In this document: piece by piece, positions 1 to 11,177 of the stretch
How the letters are laid out: the number at the start of each line of letters is the position of its first letter
How positions within the stretch are numbered: the stretch's first letter is position 1
NCBI GenBank assembly: GCA_025201705.1
Contig: MU616857.1
Span: forward strand, 19,569-36,470
DNA from: Dissophora ornata
Taxonomy: Eukaryota; Mortierellomycota; Mortierellomycetes; Mortierellales; Mortierellaceae
DNA: 16,902 nt
Direction of reading: 5' to 3'
The notes under the pieces: generated by a model
Told to the model about the DNA's origin: nothing
The model's input: only the letters and a program-made list of their open reading frames with translations
The model's database searches: none
Made by a program: the position numbers and the translations under genes

Positions 1-6
1 CGTTAC

Positions 7-242
7 CATTGTAGTTGATTTTGTTCGTAGTGAACATCTCGAAGGATGGAAGGGAGAGCGATGGTGACAGATGCGACATTAATAATGTCCAGCATTTGAG
101 CCATACAAATCACGAAAAGTAGTAGACCTTTTGTCTGGTCTAGTCTTTGGTACCATGGCAGCGCTGGCTTCTCCGATGCTTGAGAATCCATGCCAATGGG
201 TGTGACTTTGGAAGTGATTGTAGACGCGTCGGTATCTACCAT
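7..242 (-). CDS. MFS transporter, DHA2-like, first coding exon only (partial)
   Basis: This exon encodes the first 78 codons plus two bases of a major facilitator superfamily transporter. A polar N-terminus of about 38 residues is followed by a first membrane helix starting near GLLLFVICMAQ, then the motif LDIINVASVTIALPSI. That motif resembles the conserved helix-1 motif (LDxTIVNVALP type) of 14-helix DHA2 drug:H+ antiporters. The exon stops at ..NQLQ plus TG, directly before GTAACG, a 5' splice donor at positions 6-1. The split codon would be Trp, and QW at this point fits the family. The chosen start is the ATG at 242-240; reading further upstream gives only a TTG, which is not a plausible fungal start. 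Substrate cannot be told. The remaining helices lie beyond the window edge. Confidence 0.8.
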
Positions 243-445
243 AATTGTCAGTGATGGTAATTCGGGATTTTGGCGATACAAAAGAAATTGTGGACTTGAA
301 AAGAAACGCAGGAGTGGGTATTATGATAGGCAAGTGTAGATATGTGAATGGAAGTAGTATTACAGATATAGAGGCAAGAGATAAATGATGAAGAAAAGAG
401 CTAAAGAATAGATGATGACGACGAAACAGAAGATGAAAGGGTGCT

Positions 446-454
446 CCTTTTATA
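446..454 (-). promoter_or_regulatory. TATA box of the MFS transporter gene
   Basis: The minus strand reads TATAAAAGG, the same nonamer found upstream of the sulfhydrylase gene in this window. It lies about 205 nt upstream of the MFS ATG, giving a leader of roughly 170 nt. This is inference from motif and position. Confidence 0.55.
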
Positions 455-1394
455 CAATGTTCGTGCCAGTTGTCCTTGGTATGTCTCCGAATTCTTAATA
501 AGGTTTACAGGTCTAACTGCGCAGGCGGAACACTATCAATTAATAAGCGTCGAGGTTTAAAACGAACCACAGGGACCCTTCCCAGAACTGTGTTGGAAAA
601 AAAGTGATTAGAGTTGGGGGCACGACAAGCATTTTTTATTTTTGGGTACGACTGTTGAATGATTGTTATCGTCTATAATCTATGCTCAACTCTTTCCAAA
701 CACCCGTGTCTCTATCCTTTGCACAGTCGCCCTCATCACGCTCTCCTCTATTCCTCTATTTCGACACAGATTCGTACATGGGAAGCTCTGATTTCAAAGC
801 AGGATCAATTCCTTAGCACTTGAAAACGAGAATTTTACTTACTAATGCACTTCTATAATGATGTTGTGAAAGTGGCCTGAGATCTGCAAGACGGAACTGG
901 CTCATGGCTAATCACATCATCCCAGCCCTCTCTGTCCTCATGATGCATCCATTGGATATCCTTTCTACCACCCGTTTATTTATACAAGTACCGCTTTTCC
1001 TCGGGTTTCTATTGAAATGTCTACGTGACCAACAGGATCAACGTACGCCAACGTGGAAAGAATTTCAATATCCGTCTTCCATTGCATAGGGCTTGTTTTA
1101 GATAGGGAACTGAAAGCCCTTGCTATGACAATTGACGCAATTGATGACAACGACATCCCGCAGTAAACCATCTGCAGATCTTTTTCATGTCTGCGCCGTG
1201 GATAATTCCATAGAATTTCATGGGCTCTCAATGCCGCTGCACAGTACAGACTGTGAAGGGATTTGCCAAGGAAACACACGCGTAGCTATCACGAATTCGC
1301 GTACCGTCATAAAACCTGTGAATGCCTTTGGACGCACAACCATCTAGACGAACAGCCAGCTTGACGCGCATGTGCGGCATTTCCGTTTGGCGGA

Positions 1395-1413
1395 TTTTTT
1401 TTTTTTTTTTTTT
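1395..1413. repeat. Poly-T tract, T19
   Basis: Uninterrupted run of 19 T. It could be a slippage-prone homopolymer or the tail (on the minus strand, poly-A) of an old retrotransposed piece; no target-site duplication was identified. Confidence 0.9.
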
Positions 1414-1620
1414 CAAAATTTTATTTAGTTACCAAGAAAACCAATTCATTGACTCAAGCTGCTGCAAAACTCTCCTTTGCCTGCCAGTAAGCTCTACCAT
1501 GCCTTGCAAGAACATGGCACAATAGCTGGCCCCGATTTCAGGGGAAATATTAAGAGTTGTCGCCAGCTTCAGTATGTATTTTCATCGGACAAAACAAACA
1601 CAGAAGATGCATATTGCTGA

Positions 1621-1637
1621 ATGGTATGCAATACCAT
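1621..1637. repeat. Perfect 7-bp hairpin
   Basis: ATGGTAT, then a GCA loop, then ATACCAT: a perfect inverted repeat with a 3-nt loop. No gene end is recognisable beside it, so its role is unknown. Confidence 0.6.
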
Positions 1638-2625
1638 CCTGATGAACCAAAATGAGTAGATGCACCACTCCCACTCTCATGTCACTGCCAGGATATGCGA
1701 GCAACCGCCTTGATGCGCACGCCCACCGTCGGCTCCTATTTTGCAGCTGGAAAAAACTCGAAGAGGTGCTAACCAGGAGATGAAGGCCAAAATCTGAGGA
1801 TTTCCAGTACCTTCATACCGTGTTCACAATTCATTCGTAATTGCCTCTTGTAGACGAGAGAGGAGATACATACGTCGCCGGAGTTTCTGTGGTGAAACGT
1901 TAGTGGAAACGGCTGATGGTCTATCTGACGTAAACAAGACCAGTCCTTCTCATGTCGATTGAAAAACATCAATTGATACGCCCTACTAGAAATGAGCATA
2001 AAGGACCAAATGATCACCTGATTGTCAAGTAAAAAAAGCAAGAGTACAGACAAAGCTGCGACTGCGTTATTCATGAATATCGAGGACAAAGAGTTAGCGG
2101 AAAGGTTCAAAGGATGAACGGATGAAAGAAGCAGCTTAGTTTCGAGGTCAACGGAGCATGGTCACGGTAATGGAAAGTAGGGCAATTTATTGGTAAGTCC
2201 AATAGTTTGTAGTACTATGGAAAATGAGAGAACTCTTTCTTTTTCTCCTTCAACCAGCGACAGGCTGTTCGACTCAAGAACCCTTTTCTTGTCTCTGGAA
2301 CGGTGTTGGTTGCCGCGGAGAAGGTTGGACTTGCGGAATTGACACCAGTGGATGAGAATGGTAAAGAACAGACGTACAAAGGATGGTGAGAGGGAAAAGT
2401 ACAGTGGCGCTAGAGAACGGAGTACAGCTATCAAGCATCTTGTTCACCCAGCCTAGCATGGATATGGCGCTATGAGTATATATGCAATACAAAGGAGGGT
2501 GCTCTACTGCTCTTGGTCGCCCTTCATCCTAGTTAACACCATATGTGCCGACAGTTGATGGTTGCAGCACTTTCAAACATTGGCACCCCCACTGGACCCA
2601 TCTTTAAGATATACGAGGTATAAAC

Positions 2626-2658
2626 AATACTCCTCTGGCGACAAAGAATACTCCTCTG
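2626..2658. repeat. 12-bp direct repeat, 21 bp apart
   Basis: AATACTCCTCTG occurs at 2626-2637 and again at 2647-2658. It is a short tandem duplication, or possibly a footprint, with no flanking coding sequence. Confidence 0.7.
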
Positions 2659-3106
2659 TCTTTTCTTGTACTATAGACCACCAATCATATCTACAGGATA
2701 TGCGAGAGTAAGACTGAAGATCCAAATCCTCACTTCAAAGGCGATGTAAGACTCTTTTGATGTTGTCCAAGAGGGGGAGCCTACAGTAGTACATCTCTTC
2801 AAAACAAAAAATCCATCGTAGATGCATGCCGTACAGCACGCGTTAGTAGGGTCGGTGGGAGTCTACAAAGTCAGACAACTGTAGTTTTTAAGGCCCTTTC
2901 TAGTTTCTACTTCCTCCTCGCGTTTAAAGACCACAGCCGTATGGGTCTTATCGATTAGTGGACATTCAGTAACAGCTTTTGATATTAACCCGGAATCCTT
3001 GCGCCCACGGGTAAATCCAAGCAATTTCTTTTTTATTGCCATTTCTGACGGTCAAATACTCGGTATGCAATTGAAGAGCTATATGTTTCGTGTTGCGCTG
3101 TCAGCG

Positions 3107-3135
3107 GTTGACGTGTGAGGCATTTTGCCGTCAAC
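3107..3135. repeat. 7-bp inverted repeat
   Basis: Arms GTTGACG (3107-3113) and CGTCAAC (3129-3135) are separated by 15 nt. A two-copy 8-bp tandem repeat, CACGTAGT, lies further on at 3422-3437. Neither can be tied to a gene. Confidence 0.5.
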
Positions 3136-4021
3136 TAGCAGACCTGAAAGGAGTATATCAATCCCGAGTCAGGTCCCTGCAGTTAGCGTATTTGCCGCAC
3201 ATCATGAAACGCGGCTGGGCTCATTGAGAAGCTTATGAAGGTTGAAAGTCGAAAACAAATATTTTGACGCGAACTCCGTCGGATAACTTGTTCGTTGTAC
3301 ATACTGGGTAGTAGAGTCTGAGTAGAAGAGTACTTTTTCTCGGAAACAATTTTTTGGTAATAAATGCCAGTCTACAACGATATATCAGTCTGTGAGTCTG
3401 CGTCCAACCTTCGATGAACTCCACGTAGTCACGTAGTAGCCCGAAGATAAAAATTGTAAAGAACAATAAAATAAGAAGACGTGCATAATGCCTCGGAAAC
3501 AAAGGTTTATTAATGAGGGCGGCAACAGACATTTCAAAATATATTCGTCTGCTGCAAGAGAGCCCTGGAGGAATATAAGAATTATGGTACTCTCCCTTGA
3601 AGTACGCGCATAGCGTGAATGCGGGCGCCTACTGGGCACTTAGTGTACCTTCAGTCATTGAGCTCCGAGCAAAGAAAGGCACTTGTCCTTGCGCGTTTTC
3701 CGGCGTGGAGGATCTCCCAAGTCCGGCTGTAGAGTGTGTATTGACTTTGAGCTGTGAGTCATTGAGTCTGAGGGCAAGCGACACGGCGAGAGGCGAAGCC
3801 TTTTTGGAGGGATGGCAGCCTAGCCTACGAGTCAGCCGAAATTCATCCTTGTCCATAGGATGTACTCTTTCTACTGTGAATATTTTTCCAGGGGTTGTTT
3901 GTTGTATACATGTACCTTTTTCCCAACGGGACACAAAGTGCATCAAAAAAAGGAAAATCTGATAAGCACTCCAATCAGAGCGCTGATTGCCCTCTCTTCA
4001 TTCCACTATGACAACAATGGA

Positions 4022-4043
4022 TTTTTTTTTTTTTTTTTTTTTT
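4022..4043. repeat. Poly-T tract, T22
   Basis: Uninterrupted run of 22 T, one of three homopolymers of 19-22 nt in the window. Confidence 0.9.
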
Positions 4044-4899
4044 GCTAATTGCCTATAGCAACAGTAGTAATAGACGCCTCTTTTCTTTGCTCCTTGTCTC
4101 ATATTTGACCAGCATCGCCATCATTCTCTTTGTCTGTTAAGCTTGCAGCTATTGGTATCTTATATTACGGTAATTAATGGAGCGCCTGATCAAACTAAAG
4201 ACAGTACGGATCAGATAAGCTCAATCTTGTACATTTTTCATAAGCCTGGGTTTTTTGAGTTTCCGGCATGACAACAAGAAGAGGCAACCCCGAGCCAGAA
4301 AAAAAACTGGGCTGCCTTCCGTCCAGTATGGTGTAGTCTACTGTAGTCTCCAAAGGCGCCTTGCGTGGAAATCGGAAGGAAGATGGATCAAAGGCTACAT
4401 TTGTCGATAGACGATGAACCACGTGCAAAGTTCCGTCTTGTTCTACATAATGGTTATTCCTGAATGAGCTATATGTAATAAATAGCATGATAGATAGAAA
4501 CTCGGGATTTGCTCACGAAGTATACATGGAGAGATAGAATAGTGAGAGATTTGAGCTCAGCCGCGTCTCGGACATTCTTCCCGGAGCATTATCTCCGTGG
4601 CTAGACGCATGGCACGGAACAATACTCACGCTGTCTCTCTCTTTCTTTCACTTCCTCGCCTCATGTATTATCTCGTAATTGCATTGCGGGCGTGTACTGT
4701 ATACCTGTGGTTGTAGAATTGTGGTTGCGCTGCAGCTGTGTCCAGCTTGACCCCGCAATTGAAGTGTGAGGCTTCCGACTCCAATTGGGCTCTGTTCCTT
4801 TGTTTGGCGTTGTTTAGCCAGCGAAAGTACAGTACGTTGCATGGGATGCACGTATTTGCACACAGGAACCGTCCGTTGCTCTTCCCACAAGTGGCTTTT

Positions 4900-5378
4900 C
4901 TCGCGTGCACAGTGCGTGTTATCAGATTTTTTCTTCGTTTGTCTCGTCTTTCTCGTCTCTCTCTTTCGCTGCTATTTTGGGTCAGCGGACTCCGTCCCTT
5001 CGCTTTGCCATTTTTGAATAAAAACGCCCCCGCCGCAAACTCTTGCAACTTCGCAACTCCATCGGTCTTCTCTTCTCCATCGCCTCTTTCCTGTCCGCCA
5101 TCGCCACTCCTGGTGCACACCCGCACCTACTCATTTCCTCCTTGCCCCACACACAAACACACAAACACACAAACACCCCTTCTCACATACGCTTCCCGCC
5201 GCATACATCTCTTTACGGCTCCTGCCTCTATTTCAAGTGGCAATCTCGGCCCTTGTTTCCATTTCAAGCAAGAGAAACCCGCAACAACAAAACAGCCGCT
5301 CATTACTTCATCCCACCACCCAATCCGTCTGTCTCTTTCATCTTTCACACCAACGCACATCCACCCCCCCCTTCTCTA
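4900..5378 (+). promoter_or_regulatory. Pyrimidine-rich promoter/leader of the Zn2Cys6 gene
   Basis: From about 4920 the + strand is rich in C and T (runs such as CTCGTCTTTCTCGTCTCTCT), a common trait of fungal core promoters. From about 5020 to 5378 there is no ATG at all, which fits an untranslated leader scanned to the ATG at 5379. No clear TATA box is seen; a weak AT-rich stretch lies near 5016. The transcription start cannot be placed precisely. Confidence 0.5.
5148..5176 (+). repeat. CA/CAAA-rich microsatellite in the leader
   Basis: Roughly three copies of an 8-bp unit (ACACACAA type) lie in the 5' leader of the transcription factor gene. Length variation between strains would be expected. 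Confidence 0.8.
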
Positions 5379-7148
5379 ATGGCGACATCGACTCTTCAGT
5401 TGCCAACACCCAACGACATTGCCCAGCTGGATCCCACAGCTCTGGCCAGTATGCCCGGCGTATCCTATGACCTCAAACGACTCAAGGTCTACTCATCCTG
5501 CCTGCGCTGCAGGGCCAAGAAGGTCAAATGCGACCGCAAAGAACCTTGTTCCCGATGCGAGAAGCACTCAGTCGAATGCTCCTACCGCGAACTGGCATCG
5601 GTTCAGCTCGATATTCGCCAGTTCCAACGCCACCTCAACCACCCGAAGATCCGCAAAGATGGCGCTGGCTTCATAACCTCGACCGCTACGCCTGTTATCC
5701 CTACTCCCGCCCCTGCGATAACAACTTCGACCTCTTATTCAATAGCCTCGCCTTCAATCTCTATAGTCCGCAGCAGCCTCAGCAGCAACGGCGACTACGG
5801 CGCCATGTCCCCTTCATCATCCTCCAGCCCCTCTGCTGGGAACAAGTATGACTGTCCCAATCCCAGCGCCTGCGGAAGCCCTTGTGGCTCGACAGAAAAT
5901 GAATCGGACGTCGCCATGTTGAGCGCCGCTAATAGAAGTGCGGCCACGGAGCGTGCTCGAGTTTACAAAGTCCATCGTAAAAGGCCATCATCCAAGATCT
6001 CAAAGGGAGATCACTACAGTGGCAACTCAGAACTCGAAAACATCCACATGGATATGAGAGCTATTAGCGACCATGTAGACAGGGTCCAGCTCTCTGATTC
6101 AAACCCATCCGCCACTGGCTTCAATGCGACCATGTCCTCGAGACCAGATGATCATGCCAGCACTCCTATTTGGCAAGCACAGGCAATAGGCAAGCATAAA
6201 CAGACCGTCCACGAACAAGACATGGCCGAGACGTTTGGCTTGGCAGCGTATTTGAAGGCGAAGGAGATGGAAATTTCACAAGAGCCGCGTCGTGAAGGCC
6301 GCAGCATTGACTACGAGACGGAACTGGAATATGCGCTTGCTCAACGAATGCCCAGCTCCTTCTCCCGCCCAGATCGGTCGTACTCACGCCCACGCAAACA
6401 CGGGCATTCTGGTTACAACCCAGCTACGCCCTATGCCCGCCCGTCGCACTGTCAGCTATCCCCACATTCTGGCTCCTACAGTCACAGCCATGGTAGCCCC
6501 ACCAGTACAAGTCACGCACAGCCACCGCCATCGGCTCAATGTTGCTGCCAGATTGCTGCTCTGCAGGGTCAGGCATTGGGGTCCTGTCCGTACTCGAATG
6601 TGAGCCACGGTGGCTATGAGAAGCCGTCCATTTCATCATCGTCCTCATCGTCCTCCTCATCGTCGTCCTCATCGTCGTCTCGGACCACAGCTGTTGAAAC
6701 TGAAGAGGCGCCTCGTATTGCCTACTCGCCCTCGCACTCTCCGAGATATAGCCCCAAGGAAGGACCTCTTGCCACGTCATCCACAATTCAATCGTCCTTT
6801 ACACCGCCCCAGGTCAAGACCTCTGGCTGGCAATCAACATTTTCTTCTCCTTCCCCCTCCATTTTACCTGCCCTCTCGGCGACAAAGTTGGGTTCATTCT
6901 CATATTCCTCCTCCATGAAAATGGACATCTCATCGCCGGTCACGGAACTGCCCCCAATCCGCTTGCCAGGGTTGGCCGGACTCCAGGTCGGACGGGACGG
7001 GGATGAGCCAATCCAGATTGAGTGCAAATACAACGAACCCAACGTAGATGCTTGGGACATGATTGAGAAGCCGATTTCAAGGACTGTTCCGTTAACGACG
7101 AAGCGTGGTCGGTCTGTTAAAATGGAGATGGGATGGATCCTGTCATAA
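5379..7148 (+). CDS. Zn2Cys6 (Gal4-type) binuclear-cluster transcription factor
   Basis: This intron-less frame encodes 589 residues. Residues 41-67 carry a complete Zn2Cys6 cluster with spacing C-x2-C-x6-C-x5-C-x2-C-x6-C (Cys 41, 44, 51, 57, 60, 67) and the basic stretch RAKKVKC between Cys 44 and 51. Such domains bind two zinc ions and recognise CGG-type half-sites in the nucleus. The rest is low-complexity: Ser/Thr/Pro-rich from about 100 on, a Cys patch at 388-390 and 403, and a pure run of 16 Ser (419-434). I see no fungal-specific middle homology domain, usual in many 600-900-aa members. The C-terminal ~70 residues are less repetitive and may be a conserved module. The start is the first ATG after a long ATG-free leader; the frame stays open upstream but without ATG. 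The target genes are unknown. The next gene on the same strand, 970 bp on, is the sulfhydrylase. Confidence 0.9.
   Translation: MATSTLQLPTPNDIAQLDPTALASMPGVSYDLKRLKVYSSCLRCRAKKVKCDRKEPCSRCEKHSVECSYRELASVQLDIRQFQRHLNHPKIRKDGAGFITSTATPVIPTPAPAITTSTSYSIASPSISIVRSSLSSNGDYGAMSPSSSSSPSAGNKYDCPNPSACGSPCGSTENESDVAMLSAANRSAATERARVYKVHRKRPSSKISKGDHYSGNSELENIHMDMRAISDHVDRVQLSDSNPSATGFNATMSSRPDDHASTPIWQAQAIGKHKQTVHEQDMAETFGLAAYLKAKEMEISQEPRREGRSIDYETELEYALAQRMPSSFSRPDRSYSRPRKHGHSGYNPATPYARPSHCQLSPHSGSYSHSHGSPTSTSHAQPPPSAQCCCQIAALQGQALGSCPYSNVSHGGYEKPSISSSSSSSSSSSSSSSSRTTAVETEEAPRIAYSPSHSPRYSPKEGPLATSSTIQSSFTPPQVKTSGWQSTFSSPSPSILPALSATKLGSFSYSSSMKMDISSPVTELPPIRLPGLAGLQVGRDGDEPIQIECKYNEPNVDAWDMIEKPISRTVPLTTKRGRSVKMEMGWILS
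6633..6680 (+). repeat. Ser-codon repeat (16 consecutive Ser)
   Basis: A run of TCA/TCC/TCG/TCT codons encodes residues 419-434 of the transcription factor. It is a slippage-prone trinucleotide repeat and a disordered linker. Confidence 0.9.
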
Positions 7149-8019
7149 GGAGGGCGTTAGAGGGAGCAAAAGATACCCGGGACTGAAATGGATAGCGCAC
7201 AGCCATGTCGACTCCGTTGTATTGCATTTGTATATCCACACACAGAAGAAAAAAAAGGCAGTTTGTTAAGTCGCAGTTGTACAATATTTATCATAAATAA
7301 TAATCGAGTTTTCACCCAAAGACCAACATGCCGACTCTTGTTGATGGCAGGAGAGTGACTTTTCGGTATGAGAAACGAGAGGGTGAGGGATGGAAGAAAG
7401 GTGAGAGCAAAAATTCCTACTGCAAAGAAAAAACATTTGGGTTACGCCCAGGTGGCCCCATGGAGGACAGGACATGTTCGGCTTGACACAAAAAAAAAAA
7501 AAGAGATGCGGGTGCTTCGAACTTGTTTGCGCGTTTTTCTTTCGGAATTGGGCAGGCGGTTGTTTCGTCAAAGCTATACAATTGTATTCTCGGCTGCTTA
7601 TTTGTTTGTGTTGGATGGCTGGATGGCGGGGAAAAGCTGGCGATCGCGCCATTTCTTGCGCCAAAAAAGGCACTTTCTATGACTGATTCTTTTGTGCGCC
7701 GCGTACTTTCGCGGCTACACAACAGTCGGCGATGTCCACATATTCTAACAACCCTAAGGGCAGAAAAAGAGATGGAGGTCTGGTCCAATTCAGCAATGCG
7801 AGGGCGGTGCCACGTGAGCCCTTCTGAGTTTAGCTGATGGATAGCCAGGGGTACACGAACAAGAAGGACCGGCGATGGCGCAACAAGGGACATTTTTTAG
7901 AACTCTAGGGTCGGAAGCACGCATTCTCTTGTCTTTGCATGAACAACCCTAATCAATTTCTGTCTAGCAATTGCTTACTTTCACGATTTCTTCGTCCGTG
8001 GGCCATATTACTGTGTCTT
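7149..8019. other. Intergenic: 3' end of the regulator gene and promoter of the sulfhydrylase gene
   Basis: The first part should hold the transcription factor 3' UTR, with AT-rich sequence (ATAAATAATAAT near 7290) suitable for polyadenylation. The rest is upstream sequence of the sulfhydrylase gene. A run of 13 A lies near 7491-7503. Frames on both strands here overlap each other and match nothing I know, so no gene is called. Confidence 0.6.
7811..7817 (-). promoter_or_regulatory. TCACGTG E-box (Cbf1-type) upstream of the sulfhydrylase gene
   Basis: The + strand reads CACGTGA, that is TCACGTG on the minus strand. It sits 203 bp before the TATA box and about 305 bp before the ATG. In budding yeast the bHLH factor Cbf1, with Met4 and Met28, binds TCACGTG in promoters of sulfur assimilation genes. 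Function here is inferred from that parallel. Confidence 0.45.
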
Positions 8020-8028
8020 TATAAAAGG
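8020..8028 (+). promoter_or_regulatory. TATA box of the sulfhydrylase gene
   Basis: TATAAAAGG lies 102 nt before the ATG, and no ATG occurs between it and the start codon. The leader is therefore likely 50-80 nt and CT-rich. Confidence 0.75.
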
Positions 8029-8121
8029 AGGCCCGGTCCTCGCTTTTTGACTTTTCTCTTACTTCCCCATCACGCGGCTCCTTTAACACTATCCCACATA
8101 CACATCCTTGATTCAACAGCC

Positions 8122-9925
<1,804 letters not shown>

Positions 9926-10034
9926 AAAATAACAAAAAGTGGAAGCCGCCGCACCGCAGAAAAACTACTCAATTTTCTATGCTAGCCGGTTTTTTCCCCT
10001 GATATATTTGTACATAATTCACATGAAAAAAAAC

Positions 10035-10040
10035 AATAAA
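10035..10040 (+). terminator. Candidate poly(A) signal of MET17
   Basis: AATAAA occurs 110 nt after the stop codon in an A-rich tract. Fungal poly(A) signals are loose, so this is tentative. Confidence 0.4.
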
Positions 10041-10837
10041 ACAAAGACGGCGAAAGAGGCGTTATATACCATAGAAACCGTATATAAAAAAAAAAAGCAA
10101 AGGAGAAAAACAAATGACTTAGAAAAGAATTATATGCACGTGATCATGCCACTTTCGGGCGTACAAAGAGAGCTGCAAAACACATTTCACACGCCCTCTC
10201 AACATGTCGGACAAGGAACTGCTTTGTGCAGATCGCGCGGATTGCAGGTAAAGAGCCCATCTCTTGAAGCAAGAGTGTTGCAGCATCACAGAGATGCCCA
10301 GCAGCTAACAGTTTCTTCACCACCAACCCCAACCCCCAACGCAAATTAAATGGCGCTATTAACAAGCACATGAATTCGCCGCAGCGCCCAACATACCATC
10401 AGCACCCGGTCGCAACACCGAAGCAATTCTCAATAGGCGGGGGTTGTCTATGTTCAAAGGACGAATGAAAATCTTGTTCGAGCGACTCTTGTCAAAAGAT
10501 CAGTTGCTCAAGAAACGGTAAAACGTGGTCAAACGGACTGGTCAGGATAACACAAAAAAATCTATTCTACAGGGCCGCACTGGGAAGGGTTGAAACGGAA
10601 ACGGAAAAAAACGGCTCGCCATATCACACCATATCGCGTCATATATTCCTAAGTTCATTCCTAGTAAAAAAAAAAAGTCTTTTCCACGCGCTCCATCGCG
10701 CGTTTTCATCGGCATCGGCCGCTACTTACAAGGGAAGGGTATTTAGGCGTGTTGAGTTTTTGAATTCCGCTTCATCCAACTCGTCTTCACGCGAAAGCAA
10801 AAAATATATTATTTATACAACCGCAGTTGATGCAGTA

Positions 10838-10914
10838 CCGTCGCATTCGTAGCCTTTCCTGCCCTAGCTGGGCACTTGTTCATCCAGCGCGGCTTTCAGG
10901 GAATCGTACGACGG
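10838..10914. repeat. Imperfect inverted repeat enclosing a smaller hairpin
   Basis: CCGTCGCATTCG (10838-10849) can pair with GAATCGTACGACGG (10901-10914) if a 3-nt bulge is allowed. Inside, TGCCC/GGGCA at 10860-10874 forms a further 5-bp stem. This could be a structured RNA or chance. Confidence 0.35.
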
Positions 10915-10978
10915 ACATTGTGACACAGACCAATTTGCTTCACAAACCCAAACTCAAAGGATTCAAAAAGGAATGGTT

Positions 10979-10984
10979 AAAAAA
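10979..10984 (-). terminator. RNA polymerase III terminator of tRNA-Ala
   Basis: On the minus strand, T6 begins five bases after the discriminator base of the tRNA, a typical Pol III stop. Confidence 0.85.
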
Positions 10985-10988
10985 TAAT

Positions 10989-11061
10989 TGGAGAACCTGG
11001 GCATCGATCCCAGTGCCTCTCGCATGCTAAGCGAGCGCTCTACCATTTGAGCTAGATCCCC
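10989..11061 (-). tRNA. tRNA-Ala (anticodon AGC)
   Basis: This 73-nt gene has no intron. The parts are acceptor GGGGATC with GTTCTCC and discriminator A, D-arm GCTC..GAGC, anticodon stem CTCGC/GCGAG around loop TTAGCAT (anticodon at 11028-11026), and T-stem CTGGG/CCCAG. The G3:U70 wobble pair, the hallmark of alanyl-tRNA identity, is present. Acceptor pair 6:67 is a U-U mismatch. Internal A box (TAGCTCAAATGG) and B box (GGATCGATGCC) are recognisable, and a T6 terminator follows. The primary transcript carries no CCA, as expected in eukaryotes. Confidence 0.96.
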
Positions 11062-11115
11062 TTGATATGAACTGAAGGATTTCCTGCCATATATGAATTC
11101 AAATTCAATAAATTC

Positions 11116-11145
11116 GTCACGTGCAGTTTATCTGGTGCACGTGAC
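11116..11145. promoter_or_regulatory. Inverted repeat with two CACGTG E-boxes 20 bp apart
   Basis: Arms GTCACGTGCA (11116-11125) and TGCACGTGAC (11136-11145) are perfect inverted copies around a 10-bp spacer. Each contains the palindrome CACGTG (11118-11123 and 11138-11143), exactly two helical turns apart. It lies 55-84 bp upstream of the tRNA and about 1 kb before the peptide gene. A bHLH binding site is the simplest reading; the target gene is not clear. Confidence 0.5.
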
Positions 11146-11155
11146 CTGAATCTCG

Positions 11156-11177
11156 AAAAAAAAAAAAAAAAAAAAAA
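11156..11177. repeat. Poly-A tract, A22
   Basis: Uninterrupted run of 22 A just right of the paired E-boxes. Confidence 0.9.

Larger units (their letters stand above)
455..4700. other. Gene-poor stretch, no recognisable gene
   Basis: I see no conserved domain, no tRNA and no convincing spliced gene on either strand. Reading frames here are short (at most about 120 codons), mutually overlapping on opposite strands, and encode nothing I recognise. The stretch contains two long poly-T runs, a perfect hairpin, small direct and inverted repeats and one GC-richer island (about 3600-3840), which are listed separately. It may be plain intergenic DNA, an eroded mobile element, or a locus for non-coding RNA. 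Confidence 0.6.
9926..10988. other. Intergenic region between MET17 and tRNA-Ala
   Basis: The 3' UTR of MET17 occupies the first 100-200 nt, with a candidate AATAAA at 10035-10040. Beyond it I see no protein-coding gene. A candidate stem-loop region lies at 10838-10914. Several A runs (10-12 nt) occur. A TATA-like AT-rich stretch lies near 10801-10818. Confidence 0.55.

Noticed and set aside
243..281. Upstream extension of the MFS frame by 13 codons
   Set aside because: It would need a TTG start; the ATG at 242 is the first normal start and lies after the TATA box and leader.
5043..5378. Open frame upstream of the Zn2Cys6 ATG
   Set aside because: It has no ATG and consists of translated microsatellite and pyrimidine-rich leader.
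4738..5379. 213-codon + frame overlapping the regulator leader
   Set aside because: It is low-complexity translation of CT/CA-rich promoter sequence, with no domain and with competing frames on both strands.
7266..7893. Several overlapping frames between the regulator and MET17
   Set aside because: They lie on both strands over the same DNA, cross poly-A runs, and carry no recognisable motif.
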